A DNA stretch of 64,000 bases, from the NCBI GenBank assembly GCA_020796225.1, contig CM036756.1, forward strand, positions 56,264,616 through 56,328,615, in the 5' to 3' direction. Shown here piece by piece: positions 21,015-31,454 of the stretch. The notes under the pieces are model-generated. The model was not told the origin of the DNA and ran no database searches. It saw only the letters and a list, made by a program, of their open reading frames with translations. This stretch comes from Arion vulgaris (taxonomy: Eukaryota; Mollusca; Gastropoda; Stylommatophora; Arionidae). Positions within the stretch are counted from its first letter, which is position 1, and every line of letters begins with the position of its first letter. The position numbers and the translations under genes were made by a program.

Positions 21015-21660
21015 GTTTACATAACTCTGCTGCTGCTGCTGCTACACCACTACTGCACTGCTACTACTACTACTACTGTCGCTGCCGCCGGGTCTACCGC
21101 TATTGCAACTACTACTATTGAAATTACTACTATTGCAATTACTAGTATTGTGACTAGTACTAAATGCTACGCAACTACCAACTACTACTAACTACTGCTA
21201 ACTCAACACTACTGCACTCCTACTGCAACTACTCGCAACTTCTACTGCAACTACTCTACTGCAACTACTCACTGCAACTACTACATACTTGCAACTACTA
21301 CTACTGCAACTACTACTGACTCTGCTAGACTACTACATGACTACTATGCAACTACTACTACTGCAACTACTACTACTGCAACTACTCTGCAACTACTACG
21401 ACTCTACTGACTACTACTGCAACACTACACTGCAACTACTACACTGCAATCTACCCTTCTACACTAACTGCTACCACTCACTCACACTGCAACTACTGCA
21501 ACTCTACCACTGCAACTTCTACCACTGCAACTCTCCACTGCAACTCACCTACTCACTGCAACACTACACTGCAACCTACCCTGCACTACTACTGCAAACT
21601 ACACTGCAATAACTCCCGAAGATACTATCTACCACTGCAAACAACGACTACTAAATAAAT
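21015..21660. repeat. Degenerate CTACTGCAA-type array
   Basis: Mixed trinucleotide runs (CTA, CTG, ACT) and a roughly 9-bp unit ctactgcaa with many deletions. No frame is meaningful. The flank 21661-21849 is unique apart from the SINE leader at 21836-21862. Confidence 0.9.
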
Positions 21661-21849
21661 ACCGCATCACTATACAACTGCTCAACATGCCATTTCCTGC
21701 TAGACTTAACCCACCTGAACAAACTGCTACCACAGTCAGGTATCAGGATCAGGTTGGACATGGGGTTTCACTTTCCGCAGCTCGTTTTAATGCGTCTCAC
21801 GGTATGCATTCTCATTTAACTTCCTGACCACTCGCAAAACACGATCTAC

Positions 21850-22085
21850 GTGCCGAGTGGTTACCGGGGCCCAAATTGGGGTGTAAAGAATAGAACCACT
21901 GTTACCGCATGTCGTAAGAGGCGACTAATGAGGCTGGGGTGGGGCTATTAACCCACACCGTAAAAACACTAGATGTTTTCAGAACGGAGACGAACCGAGT
22001 AAACGCTGGCTGAAACCGGACACATCGTCGAAGGATAAGCACCAAAGCTTCAAATGGTGCTGAAGATGTGACGTAAAACACCAAT
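21850..22085 (+). mobile_element. SINE-D variant
   Basis: Starts gccgagtggttaccggggcc, a tRNA-Ser/Leu-like A-box region, then gtaaagaatagaaccactgt, the conserved core catgtcgtaagaggcgact (21908-21926) and a body that diverges from the copies at 23627 and 39680 after about 100 bp. It has its own gacgaaccgagtaaacgctg block and ends near gacgtaaaacaccaat. Confidence 0.75.
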
Positions 22086-22179
22086 GCTAAGGCTGCATGA
22101 ATCAGATTTCACATGAAAAGAATTTATTGCGAGGTCTGGACATGTGTCTGAGTGGTGATCGCAGAGAGAGAGAGAGGAT

Positions 22180-22440
22180 CAACAGCAGTGTTAGTGTCCT
22201 TACTGAACAGGCGGTAGCCAAGAGGACGAAGAACATACCCCTTATTCATTCTCAGATCCCCGACGACCAGTACCAGTGGCGGCTCGTGATCATTTTTGTT
22301 GGTGGGGCCAGACATATTTGTCTCGTTGATTAATGTATAAAATAATAAATACACGTTACACCTTATTTTTGGTGGGGCTGGCCCCACTGGCCCTTAATGA
22401 CGAGCCGCCACTGACCAGTACTATTAAAACAAACCTGGCC
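22180..22440 (-). repeat. E2 remnant split by a MITE
   Basis: On the minus strand, before the MITE, GDLRMNKG…RLFSKDTNTAVDPL corresponds to the E2 protein at 4038-4235 (KMDKEDIL…CLLDKDTKIDVES). The match ends at the MITE insertion point. A short GA microsatellite lies at 22163-22176. Confidence 0.5.
22274..22413. mobile_element. hAT-like MITE, 140 bp
   Basis: Perfect 14-bp terminal inverted repeats cagtggcggctcgt / acgagccgccactg, flanked by a perfect 8-bp target duplication accagtac (22266-22273 and 22414-22421). CAGNGGCG-type ends with 8-bp duplications are typical of the hAT superfamily. There is no transposase. The internal part shares cacgttacacc/at and ttatttttggtggggc with the longer copy at 33353-33540. 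Confidence 0.92.
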
Positions 22441-22599
22441 ACTTTCTCATTATCGCGAACACCCGCATGCCTAGGACGATAAATCTCAGCAATACCCCAA
22501 AAGAAACCGCAGCCTGAAATACTTATCTGCGAAATCCCAGAAAGTTATTTAAAAAACAATTCTCTATTGAATTACCAAGCATGGACAATATAAGATAGC

Positions 22600-22800
22600 C
22601 GCGTTAGCGTATGGATTAGTGCACTTGCCACGTAGGCATGTCGTATCAACATCAAATTCTACAATTGAAGGGACAGGGTGGGGTGTTCGACTCTAACTGC
22701 TCTCAGGTCAGTCCAGCCTCAATTGGACACCAGAGAAACACTGGAAAGTAAAGGCTGTACACGTGATGCTGATTACATCACCCACTATGCGCCTTTTTTT
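22600..22800 (+). mobile_element. SINE-H with tRNA-like head
   Basis: A possible A-box region (tagcgtatggattagtgc) and B-box-like gtgttcgactctaa are followed by a body shared with 11550-11655. It ends near cactatgcgcc with a T15 run beginning at 22796. Confidence 0.6.
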
Positions 22801-23615
22801 TTTTTTTTAATTGGGCATAACGCCAATTACCCAGCATACCACATGATATGAAAATGAGTTCTTTAATGTACTTACAGACAATTCTTTTATGTTAGGCCGT
22901 TAGAAATTTATTGTCTGATTCTAATATGTAGTGTACTGTGTAAGAAATGAATTTCTCACTTCTGTTGTTATCTTTGCTTGATAAAGACCTTTTGGTCGAA
23001 ACGTTGCTGTCTATTTTTATTGTATTTTGTAAAACTACAGTATTTTGTTTTACGTTTTGCATTGCATTGCATTGCTACATAGTTTTACTGCAGTCTTCCT
23101 TTATATTGATGACAGAAAGAAACAAATGTTCTCTTCGGAAGGAGTGCAGTAGAAGAATATAAAACTAATGCAAATATATGATATTACCGAAAGTAATCAA
23201 TCACCAAATCCTAACTTGTTATATTGTTTTTATTCTTGAATAAATCATTTCTATAATTATCATATATGCGCTCGATATCTCATAAAACAGGCGCTGTTGT
23301 CAACAGTAATGTCATTAAGCTGTTGGGTGCAATCATTTATTTCCTGTGTCCACTGATGATATTCGGTGTGAGAGAAGGGTGTGTCTGTATGTGTGTGTGT
23401 GTGTGTGTATGATAGAAAGTGTTATGTGGCGAGGAGGTATAGAGGGACAAATATGACAAATGATTTTTATCAAAGCTCCTGCTTTCAATGCGCTTTATGT
23501 GCGCTCAGTCCTATTGTTCTTTATCAAAGTATCAGCGCGAGAACGATCACATGGTTTCATTGATGACGGTTCCAAATTCTCTCCAGTGGTCTTTTTCCTC
23601 ACCCGCTGCATATTT
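22801..23615. other. No gene seen; (TG)n microsatellite
   Basis: Unique AT-rich DNA with a TG tract at about 23381-23410. Small open frames here have no recognisable content. Confidence 0.5.
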
Positions 23616-23626
23616 AATTGATGTAA

Positions 23627-23870
23627 CGCCCGAGTGGTTACCGGGCCCAAATTTGGGGTGTAAAGAATAGAACCACTGTTACCTGCCATGCATGTCGTAA
23701 GAGGCGACTAAGGAGGTTTGGCTGAAATCGGATGCATGTGTCCTAAACGTGTAGAAGTCTATGCGTTTAGGGGTCTCCCAAACCAATGTGCAACGTATAC
23801 ACGTTCTTGGCAAAGATCAAACATATCACAGAGTGATTAAAATTGGTCGTAAAGAACGAACGCAAAGAAG
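23627..23870 (+). mobile_element. SINE-D with perfect target duplication
   Basis: The element is 244 bp, from cgcccgagtggttaccgggc to cgaacgcaaagaag. It is flanked by an 11-bp perfect duplication, aattgatgtaa (23616-23626 and 23871-23881). It carries the core catgtcgtaagaggcgact at 23691-23709. The near-identical copy at 39680-39926 also has flanking duplications. Both ends are therefore defined by the sequence itself. Confidence 0.93.
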
Positions 23871-23934
23871 AATTGATGTAATCCCAAAAGTGCTTCTCTG
23901 CATGCAGTATTTAATGCAGTAATATAAATGATTG

Positions 23935-24255
23935 ATTGATTGACAGATCATCATCAGCATACTTCATAAGTAAACGTGTGTCCAATCATACTATTAACAG
24001 GGAGATCTCGGCGACAGTGCACGAGTTAGGTTGCATCGGCTGTAGTCCTTGTCGCAGTTTATATGGTTGTGGTGAATGTTTGTAGAAATTTTCATTTAAA
24101 CGTCAATTATTTTGACCTGGCAGATGCTTTCCAGCCTACTCTTACCGGTTTTAAAGTGACGAGAGTTCTTTTACAAGCTCGAATCGAACACGAAGCCCAT
24201 GTTATGTTTCCCATCTCAGATAGGACTAGGCACCATAAGATCATAGCACAAATGG
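23935..24255 (-). mobile_element. SINE-G copy, diverged
   Basis: Read on the plus strand, attgattgacag, a ggagatctcggcgacagtgc block, ggcagatgctttccagcct, gttcttttacaagctcgaat and tcagataggactagg follow the SINE-G order in reverse orientation. Its 5' side faces the 36-bp array, separated by about 100 bp that include a short AT run. Confidence 0.75.
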
Positions 24256-24354
24256 CTTTATTGAACTGTATGATTCGGTTCACACCATATATATATATAG
24301 ATCTTTAGACTCGGAAGCAGAATCGTCTAGACACGCCATATTTTCTCCTTATCT

Positions 24355-26112
24355 TTCTTCTAGATCTGGTCATGTGTGAGGGATATATCTTTCTTCTAGA
24401 TCTGGTCATGTGAAGGATGTAACTTCTTCTAGATCTGGTCATGTGAGGATGTATCTTCTTCTAGATCTGGTCATGTGTGAGGGATGTATCTTTCTTCTAG
24501 ATCTGGTCATGTGTGAAGGATGTATCTTTCTTCTAGATCTGGTCATGTGTGAAGGATGTATCTTTCTTCTAGATCTGGTCATGTGTGAGGGATGTATCTT
24601 TCTTCTAGATCTGGTCATGTGTGAAGGATGTATCTTTCTTCTAGATCTGGTCATGCGTGAGGGATGTATCTTCTTCTAGATCTGGTCATGTGTGAGGATG
24701 TATCTTCTTCTAGATCTGGTCATGCGTGAGGGATGTATCTTTCTTCTAGATCTGGTCATGTGTGAAGGATGTATCTTTCTTCTAGATCTGGTCATGTGTG
24801 AAGGATGTATCTTTCTTCTAGATCTGGTCATGCGTGAAGGATGTATCTTTCTTCTAGATCTGGTCATGCGTGAAGGATGTATCTTTCTTCTAGATCTGGT
24901 CATGCGTGAAGGATGTATCTTTCTTCTAGATCTGGTCATGTGTGAAGGATGTATCTTTCTTCTAGATCTGGTCATGCGTGAGGGATGTATCTTTCTTCTA
25001 GATCTGGTCATGTGTGAGGGATGTATCTTTCTTCTAGATCTGGTCATGCGTGAGGGATGTATCTTTCTTCTAGATCTGGTCATGCGTGAGGGATGTATCT
25101 TTCTTCTAGATCTGGTCATGCGTGAGGGATGTATCTTTCTTCTAGATCTGGTCATGTGTGAAGGATGTATCTTTCTTCTAGATCTGGTCATGCGTGAAGG
25201 ATGTATCTTTCTTCTAGATCTGGTCATGTGTGAAGGATGTATCTTTCTTCTAGATCTGGTCATGGTGAGGGATGTATCTTTCTTCTAGATCTGGTCATGT
25301 GTGAGGGATGTATCTTTCTTCTAGATCTGGTCATGTGTGAAGGATGTATCTTTCTTCTAGATCTGGTCATGTGTGAAGGATGTATCTTTCTTCTAGATCT
25401 GGTCATGTGTGAAGGATGTATCTTTCTTCTAGATCTGGTCATGTGTGAAGGATGTATCTTTCTTCTAGATCTGGTCATGTGTGAAGGATGTATCTTTCTT
25501 CTAGATCTGGTCATGTGTGAAGGATGTATCTTTCTTCTAGATCTGGTCATGCGTGAAGGATGTATCTTTCTTCTAGATCTGGTCATGTGTGAAGGATGTA
25601 TCTTTCTTCTAGATCTGGTCATGTGTGAAGGATGTATCTTTCTTCTAGATCTGGTCATGCGTGAAGGATGTATCTTTCTTCTAGATCTGGTCATGGTGAG
25701 GATGTATCTTTCTTCTAGATCTGGTCATGTGTGAAGGATGTATCTTTCTTCTAGATCTGGTCATGTGTGAAGGATGTATCTTTCTTCTAGATCTGGTCAT
25801 GTGTGAAGGATGTATCTTTCTTCTAGATCTGGTCATGTGTGAAGGATGTATCTTTCTTCTAGATCTGGTCATGTGTGAAGGATGTATCTTTCTTCTAGAT
25901 CTGGTCATGTGTGAAGGATGTATCTTTCTTCTAGATCTGGTCATGCGTGAAGGATGTATCTTTCTTCTAGATCTGGTCATGCGTGAGGGATGTATCTTTC
26001 TTCTAGATCTGGTCATGTGTGAAGGATGTATCTTTCTTCTAGATCTGGTCATGTGTGAAGGATGTATCTTTCTTCTAGATCTGGTCATGTGTGAAGGATG
26101 TATCTTTCTCTG
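24355..26112. repeat. 36-bp minisatellite, about 49 copies
   Basis: The unit contains tctttcttctagatctggtc and atgtgtgaaggatgta. A few 35-bp copies occur (for example near 24430, 24680 and 25690). Variation is mainly gtgtg/gcgtg and gaagg/gaggg. Each unit carries tctagatct, two overlapping palindromes. Both strands are open because 36 is divisible by three. Confidence 0.97.
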
Positions 26113-26234
26113 TTTCTAAACAAAATATCTAAGCATTTCTCACCAAATTGTTAAAATTTTGTACAAGTAATATCTCACAGCAAATGCAGTGGCTTGGACA
26201 TTAAATGAGAATGAAATACAACCAACCACCTCCT

Positions 26235-26440
26235 TCTCCTTCTTCTTCTTCGCGTTCGTTCTTTGGTGCCACCAATTTCATCATTCTTATTGTGATATAT
26301 AATTGATCTTTGACCAGAACGACTAACGTTGAAACCCTGTTGTAATTAGACCCCTACTTGTGTATGGTACAATACCCGTGTAGGTCAGGGCTTTCGTTTT
26401 TCTCCTACGAGAAGTGTTTTGAGTCTGTCTTGCTGACATT
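26235..26440 (-). repeat. Dispersed repeat, partner of 15510-15700
   Basis: Ordered matches: cgttcgttcttt, gatatataattgatctttg, accagaacg, ccctacttgtgt and gagtctgtcttgctgac. The first 90 bp resemble the SINE-D 3' region in reverse complement. A TTC run at 26220-26250 corresponds to the AAG tail. Confidence 0.55.
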
Positions 26441-26504
26441 CAGTCCCCAACACGTCCCCCATTCTTCGTACAAGTTTTCGTTAACGATTGATTTGTCTTA
26501 TATT

Positions 26505-27020
26505 TTGGCTTGGATCTACGCCAAGGAGCCTTTTGTACTCTGCAGTCTTTCTGACTAAGTGCGACGTTCCATCTGCATCTTGTGATAAACACTCATGTTG
26601 GCTTGGATCTACGCCAAGGAGCATTTGCTACTTTGCAGATGACTGGGTGAGGTCGTTCCGGTATTGGAACATTTACAACTCTTCTAGGACTGGTCGTTGG
26701 AACGATCACTTGCCGACTGCTTCGTGTATTCATTGCTCTTTAACAATCATTTTTCGCCGTATATTTGGACTTTATGATCTACGCCGAAGAGTATGTATAC
26801 ACTATGTGCCCTTTCTGACTATGTGAAGTAGTCCGGATTAGGAACATTTCTCAATCTTTTGGGGCACATAAGCTTGTCCTGGGACGGCATCTTACTCGTG
26901 TAATACACCGTGAAAAGTGTCGGCCTTCGACACTGTTTGGATTTGAACAGCCTGTCAAATCTTTACAATGTTGGTCTTTCTTTTCTGACAACGTTGAGTT
27001 TGTTCTGGAGTAGGAACATT
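26505..27020. repeat. Degenerate internal repeats, about 90-170 bp
   Basis: ggcttggatctacgccaagg occurs at 26508 and 26600, with a weaker tatgatctacgccgaagag at 26773. tttctgact…tccggattaggaacatt blocks recur near 26665, 26810 and 27005. This looks like an old tandem repeat rather than a gene. Confidence 0.6.
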
Positions 27021-27029
27021 CCCAGCCTT

Positions 27030-27038
27030 TTCGAGACG

Positions 27039-27082
<44 letters not shown>
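27030..27082. repeat. (CT)n microsatellite
   Basis: An uninterrupted CT run of about 40 bp. It lies just beyond the 3' terminus of the minus-strand LINE fragment. Confidence 0.97.
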
Positions 27083-27088
<6 letters not shown>

Positions 27089-27255
27089 TTAACTCTGGTT
27101 GTTGCATAGGCCTTCAACCAACTCATGCCAAGTCTTCCTATCTCTAGCTATCTCATGCAGTTGCCTCCAGCTCTTCTTTATATTGTTGATCTCTACCTCC
27201 AAATCCTGTCTCTATGTATTTCTCGGCCTCTCCTTCTCTGGCCCCGGAAAAACAC
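27089..27255 (-). mobile_element. LINE C-terminal fragment
   Basis: The minus strand reads RPRNT-stop-RQDLEVEINN, KKSWRQLHEIARDRKTWHEL and VEGLCNNQS before TAA at 27091-27089. The in-frame TAG sits where LINE tails usually have Trp (NTW). Only about 50 codons remain. Confidence 0.85.
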
Positions 27256-27904
27256 TGGACTAGGGCTGCGCACAAATAATCCAGAGGGTCGTTTAATCGG
27301 CTCTAGCAACGGAACTGAAAATGTTGCGCCTGCAACACCACCCACCCAAGTTCTTCCGGGGATGTTAGTTGTACCTTGCCCCGTTGTTCCAGAGAGTGCA
27401 GTTTCGTTAGGCCCCAGAACGCCACTTTAGGACTTGAGCTCGGCCAACCTTACCCAATAAATATATCTGCGCTTGGCCTTAGACACGGAGTGTACTGCAT
27501 TCTTTCCTTGGGTCGACACGACACGTTGCATCTTTTCCGACGATTCTTGCCGAGAACTGGCAAATTTGGTGCGACCATTGTTTGGGGGGATGGGTACGTG
27601 CCTCTTGACGACTCGTGCCTTGTCAATTCTTGCAATCCGTTTTTATATATTCAGCTTTTCCATCGGCCGAGAGGCGTGCAGAAACAGTCACTCTGTGATT
27701 TTGCTCTCTGTGTAGCGAGATATTTCGTCAAAAAGTAACTGCGCCTGCACCACTACTTATCAGGAAGCTTTCCTCGATCTCTACCACTTTAGCCAGACAG
27801 GATCCTATGTCTGTTTCAGAAGTCACCACGTGGAGGTGAGATATAATCTGTACTAGGCCAGCTCACTAAACCTGGCGCGACGGTCTAGTAAGCACCCTAT
27901 AACT
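27256..27904. other. No recognisable gene
   Basis: The most GC-balanced stretch of the region, with a 120-codon plus-strand frame (27376-27738). That frame has no motif, no repeat partner here and no clear splice sites. I leave it as unassigned sequence. Confidence 0.4.
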
Positions 27905-28065
27905 AAAAGATATCAGGTACTAGAGCCAAAGAAGACCATGAAAAGATGGACTAGAGGTCTAGTGAAGCTATCCTAGTCAATAAAAAGATATCAGGTACTA
28001 GAGCCAAAGAAAGACCATGAAAAAGATGGACTAGAGGTCTAGTGAAGCTATCCTAGTCAATAAAA
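27905..28065. repeat. About 78-bp duplication of a SINE-E1 head segment
   Basis: Two near-identical copies starting aaaagatatcaggtactaga (27905 and 27983). Each ends gtctagtgaagctatcctag, the reverse complement of the SINE-E1 segment at 29410 (ggtagcttcactagacctc). The SINE-E1 body follows on the right. Confidence 0.88.
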
Positions 28066-28210
28066 AACGTCGCAGAAATCGGATTACTTGCTATTTGTAG
28101 GTGCATAACTGGCACAACGTACAAACAATCTTAGGCTCATATCACATACAAATCACAAAGAGTGGTTAACAAGTGATCGATGTGGAGCGTTCTAATGAGA
28201 AGAATGAAAA
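28066..28210 (+). mobile_element. SINE-E1 body and tail
   Basis: cgtcgcagaaatcggat, gtaggtgcataactggcac, aatcacaaagagtggtta and gtggagcgttct are the reverse complement of 29270-29400. This is the only copy of the family on the plus strand in the window. Confidence 0.8.
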
Positions 28211-28599
28211 CAGTATAGAGTGGATGACAGGGCTTGTACAAAATGGGCTAGGCATATTCCCCATATTAACTGCCTAGGCTAGGCATACATGAAAAGAACA
28301 CTTTGTTTGTCGCGACAGTCACGGATTATAAGTTCTCCCAAATTGTCTACGTCATGTGTAAAGTAATACTTTCGCACGGTAACTGATACGGTTAGCATCT
28401 CGGCTGCAAAGTAACACCTGGTGCATGCCCCTATAATTATATGTTGGCGGATTAGTTCTCTGTCATTGGTTAATCAGGCTAGTTTTCTACTTGGTCCAAA
28501 ATATTTGATACTAACGTTGTCAATATCTGATTAGGGTATATGTTTTAAGAGATAGGGATGGACTATAGTTCAGTAGTTTATGTTCAGTAGTCACTGACA
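28211..28599. other. No gene seen
   Basis: Unique AT-rich sequence between SINE-E1 and LINE-K. A short ggctaggcat repeat (28248 and 28276) is the only structure noticed. Confidence 0.5.
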
Positions 28600-29235
28600 T
28601 TTTACATATTTGGGTAGTAAAGTGTCAAACAACGGAGACACGATGAAAGAAATAAACTCTCGTATTGCTATATTGCTAGTGCCTTCACTAAATTAACGAA
28701 TATCTGGCAATCTCAAGACCTTAGTATATGCACAAAAGTTAAATTATTTAGGTCATGTGTGATTCCTGTACTGACCCTACGGTTGTGAAAGTTGAAATCA
28801 ACAAAGAAAATTGATAAGAAACTGGACAGCTTTGAGAATAAATGTCTCAGAAAATTATTAAAAGTAAAATGGAGTGATTTCGTTTCTAACAACACAGTGA
28901 GAGATAGAACACACCAACAACCCATATCAAATATTATAAGGAAACGACGGTGGAAATATTTAGGTCATGTTCTTAGATCAGACGAAAAGAGACTAAATCG
29001 ACAAGTCCTTATGTGGTCACCAGTTGGGAAAAGAAAACGTGGAAGACCAAAGACCACTCTTCGAAGAACCATCCAACAAGAAAGTAAACTATTGGGATGT
29101 AAAACTATACAAGATCTCCAACTGCTAGCAAAGAACCGCATCACATGGAGATCTAAAACCTCTGCCCTATGTGAAGGCACTGACACGAAAGGAACAAACA
29201 AAGTCACTGAAAGCCTTCAAGAATATACCAATAGT
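28600..29235 (+). mobile_element. LINE-K 3' end
   Basis: The plus strand reads TYLGSKVSNNGDTMKEINSR, then (frameshifts) LFRSCVIPVLT and an open run from 28792: FENKCLRKLLKVKWSDFVSN, then RRWKYLGHVLRSDEKRLNRQ, GKRKRGRPKTTLRRT and WRSKTSALCEGTD. This is the thumb-to-C-terminus part of a LINE ORF2. The last 150 codons are uninterrupted but the palm is absent. A SINE-E1 follows directly. Confidence 0.9.
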
Positions 29236-29252
29236 TACTTTCATTATGAATA

Positions 29253-29505
29253 TTCTTCTTCTTCTTCGAACGCTCCATATACATCACTTGTTAACCACTC
29301 TTTGTGATGTGTATGTGATCGGAGTCTAGGAGCGATTGTACGTTGTGCCGGCTATGCGCCTGCAAGTAGGCCAGCACATCCACTTTCTGCTATGCTTTTT
29401 ATTTACTAGGGTAGCTTCACTAGACCTCTACATCAGTCGCCTCTTACGACATGCCTTGTAGGTTGCAGTGTTACTCCCCTTGCAAGCCGCGGCAACACAG
29501 GGTGA
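29253..29505 (-). mobile_element. SINE-E1, near full length
   Basis: On the minus strand the head is gttgccgcggcttgcaaggg, followed by the conserved core catgtcgtaagaggcgact (29453-29435), a body with cgcataaagccggc-like and gctcctagactccgatcac blocks, and a tail of AAGAA repeats. Other copies: 32155-32390, 36357-36605, 28066-28210 and 6585-6742. Confidence 0.85.
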
Positions 29506-29669
29506 ATTATGAATATTAAATTAGTCGTATCTGTAAAGGATCAATTCAAACATGTTAAAGACTATATATCTGGAAAGTACTTTTTCAAGAAGAAAAAGAA
29601 CAGAATAACTAACGAAATCAAACAAATATGCAGTAAAGTAAATGATAAGAGGGTAATGGTAAATGATTT

Positions 29670-29870
29670 GCCCGTCTGCCCAGCGTGTTCGTAGCGCGTT
29701 GGACTACGGGTGACAAGTCCTCTGTGAGTGTGGGTTCAATTCCGTGGACTGTCAGAAAAGCCACAGATTCCCCAGATTTACGGTGTTCGTGGCACCGAAC
29801 CGAGGGTTACGATGTCCATGGCACCGAGCCGAAGAGCTCAAGTGCTTCTGGATCGGAAACAAAATAAAAT
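29670..29870 (+). mobile_element. SINE-F, tRNA-headed
   Basis: The head has gttcgtagcgcgttggacta (A-box region) and gtgggttcaattccg (B box), then ccagatttacggtgttcgtg, gcaccgaaccgagggttacg, atgtccatggcaccgagccg and gcttctggatcgg with an A-rich tail. Other copies are at 30678-30874 (minus) and 59838-60050 (plus). Confidence 0.9.
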
Positions 29871-29889
29871 AATTTTAAAAATAAAATGA

Positions 29890-30450
29890 TAAGACAAATG
29901 TCCCCAAGGTTAAAATACAAACATGTCACCATCTACTCTAAAAAAGAATTGTGCAATACAATCTTTCGCCTGACATTACGCTATCAGTGTCAAACCTAGC
30001 TGACATTACGCTATCAGTGCCAAACCTAGCTGACATTACGCTATCAGTGCCAAACCTAGCTGACATTACGCTATCAGTGCCAAACCTAGCTGACATTACG
30101 CTATCAGTGCCAAACCTAGACGTTGACGTCAAACGACATAATCAAATTAGTTACTGCAGAGAAGAAGTCTATACGCAGGGGTACTGGGAGTATCAAGACA
30201 AGACTAATTTAGGAATGAAGACATCAGGGGAAAAAATGGGCAAACCATCAGTACTAAACTTCGTCAAGAAATAACAAATTAAATGATTTGACCACATAAC
30301 CAGATTACCAACAGACAGTGCGCCCAAGTGGGAAATGCTATTCAGATATAGAGGATACAAGGCAAAACGTCGTCTACACAAAATGTAGACAATAGAAATA
30401 ACAGAGGTAGTGAACGACACTATGTACACATTTGACAAGTGACATCGTGA
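29890..30450 (+). mobile_element. LINE-L fragment with internal repeat expansion
   Basis: The plus strand reads MSPRLKYKHVTIYSKKEL, then a run of five 30-bp repeats, then EKMGKPSVLNFVKK, DHITRLPTDSAPKWEML and YRGYKAKRRLHKM. The last parts are colinear with 56875-57175 (VGTTSVLNFIK, LPTDIAPQRAMLLRY). Stops and frameshifts make it inactive. Confidence 0.75.
29972..30118. repeat. 30-bp tandem repeat, 5 copies
   Basis: The unit contains tgacattacgctatcagtgc and caaacctagc. Copies are nearly identical. At 30 bp it keeps frame and encodes ADITLSVPNL per copy. It sits inside LINE-L sequence. Confidence 0.96.
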
Positions 30451-30579
30451 TAGAAATCTTTTCTTATACTGCCGATGTGAGAGAAAAAACAGAATTCGAG
30501 AAAGGAGAAAAAGAAGTATTGTTCCTAAATAGCACTAAGAAATTACTACTCATTTTGGATGTCCTTTTCAGAACTTTGC

Positions 30580-31195
30580 TCTCATCACAGCATGACTGAA
30601 AAACGCATCCCAAAACAGTTGATGAATGACGAGCTTGAAGGGGACAGACGTTTAGCTGGTGGACAGAAAAACGCTTTTTCCGATCCAGAAGCACTTGAGC
30701 TGAAAGCTCTTCGGCTCGGTGTCATGGACATCGTAACCCTTCGGCTCGGTGCCACGAACACCGTAAATCTGGGGAACATGTAGCTTTTCTGCTAGTCCGC
30801 GAGTTGAACCCGCACTTACAGAGGACTAGTCACCCGTAGTCCAACGCGCTACGAACACGCTGGGCACGCGGGCAAAAAACGCTTTAAAGATACTCTTAAA
30901 GTGTCTCTGAAATGCTTCGATATAGAGACTACGTGCTGGGATTCCCTAGCGCAAGATCGCCAAATGTGGCGCTGTAGCAACACAAAAGGAACTTGCATAG
31001 CTGATAATCGTCGTACCGCTAAAGCACAGAGAAAATTAGCTGCGCGAAAAGACAGAACACACAACACCCACATGTCTAACCTTGATCATGTATGCCACAT
31101 CTGTGGTAGGGGATTGTGTTCTAATATTGAAGTACAACACTTCCGCAAACACCAGAGAGGTGCAGATACTGTTCTCATCATCGCTTGCGATTGAC
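30580..31195 (+). mobile_element. LINE (LINE-H-like) C-terminus split by SINE-F
   Basis: The plus strand reads KRIPKQLMNDELEGDRRLAG-GQKNAF, is interrupted at 30678-30874, and resumes KDTLKVSLKCFDIETTCWDS, LAQDRQMWRCS, TAKAQRKLAARKDR and a C2H2-like tail (VCHIC…QHFRKHQR) to a stop at about 31193. The same layout occurs in LINE-H at 13055 and 63060 (IPKQLFYGEL, GQKKRFKDTL, CPHC…). Removing the SINE and one target copy would leave the frame nearly continuous. Confidence 0.88.
30678..30874 (-). mobile_element. SINE-F inserted in LINE, with target duplication
   Basis: On the minus strand: gcccgcgtgcccagcgtgtt, B box cgggttcaactcgcg, then ccagatttacggtgttcgtg and ttctggatcgg. It is flanked by an 11-bp perfect duplication aaaaacgcttt (30667-30677 and 30875-30885), which is LINE coding sequence. 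Confidence 0.92.
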
Positions 31196-31454
31196 AGCTA
31201 TTATTATTATGCCTGAAAATCTCACAGCTTCAGCTAGTCGGACTCCTCAAACGTCATGTTAAACGTTTCTTTAATTTAGTTTTGCCACCGTCATCTTATC
31301 ATTCCCGTGCCTCATCTTTCATGAAGCGTGCCTCTCACTATTGTTACGCTAAATCACTGTGGCGTTTAATCTGACCAAAATATTTCAGTTTCTTGAACGT
31401 GTTGCTGTATATGAGCCAATATTCAAAGATTTATTAGTATTTAATAAGAACTGA

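Noticed and set aside
24410..26119. Long frames on both strands in the 36-bp array
   Set aside because: A 12-codon period without stops on either strand; no flanking exon signals.
27376..27738. 120-codon plus-strand gene
   Set aside because: No recognisable motif, no splice or promoter support, and length is within chance expectation for this GC content.
5262..30450. Assigning the LINE fragments to named clades
   Set aside because: Only C-terminal parts or the RT palm are present. A phylogeny of the RT domain at 13576-14484 against known clades would be needed; clustering with one clade at high support would settle it.
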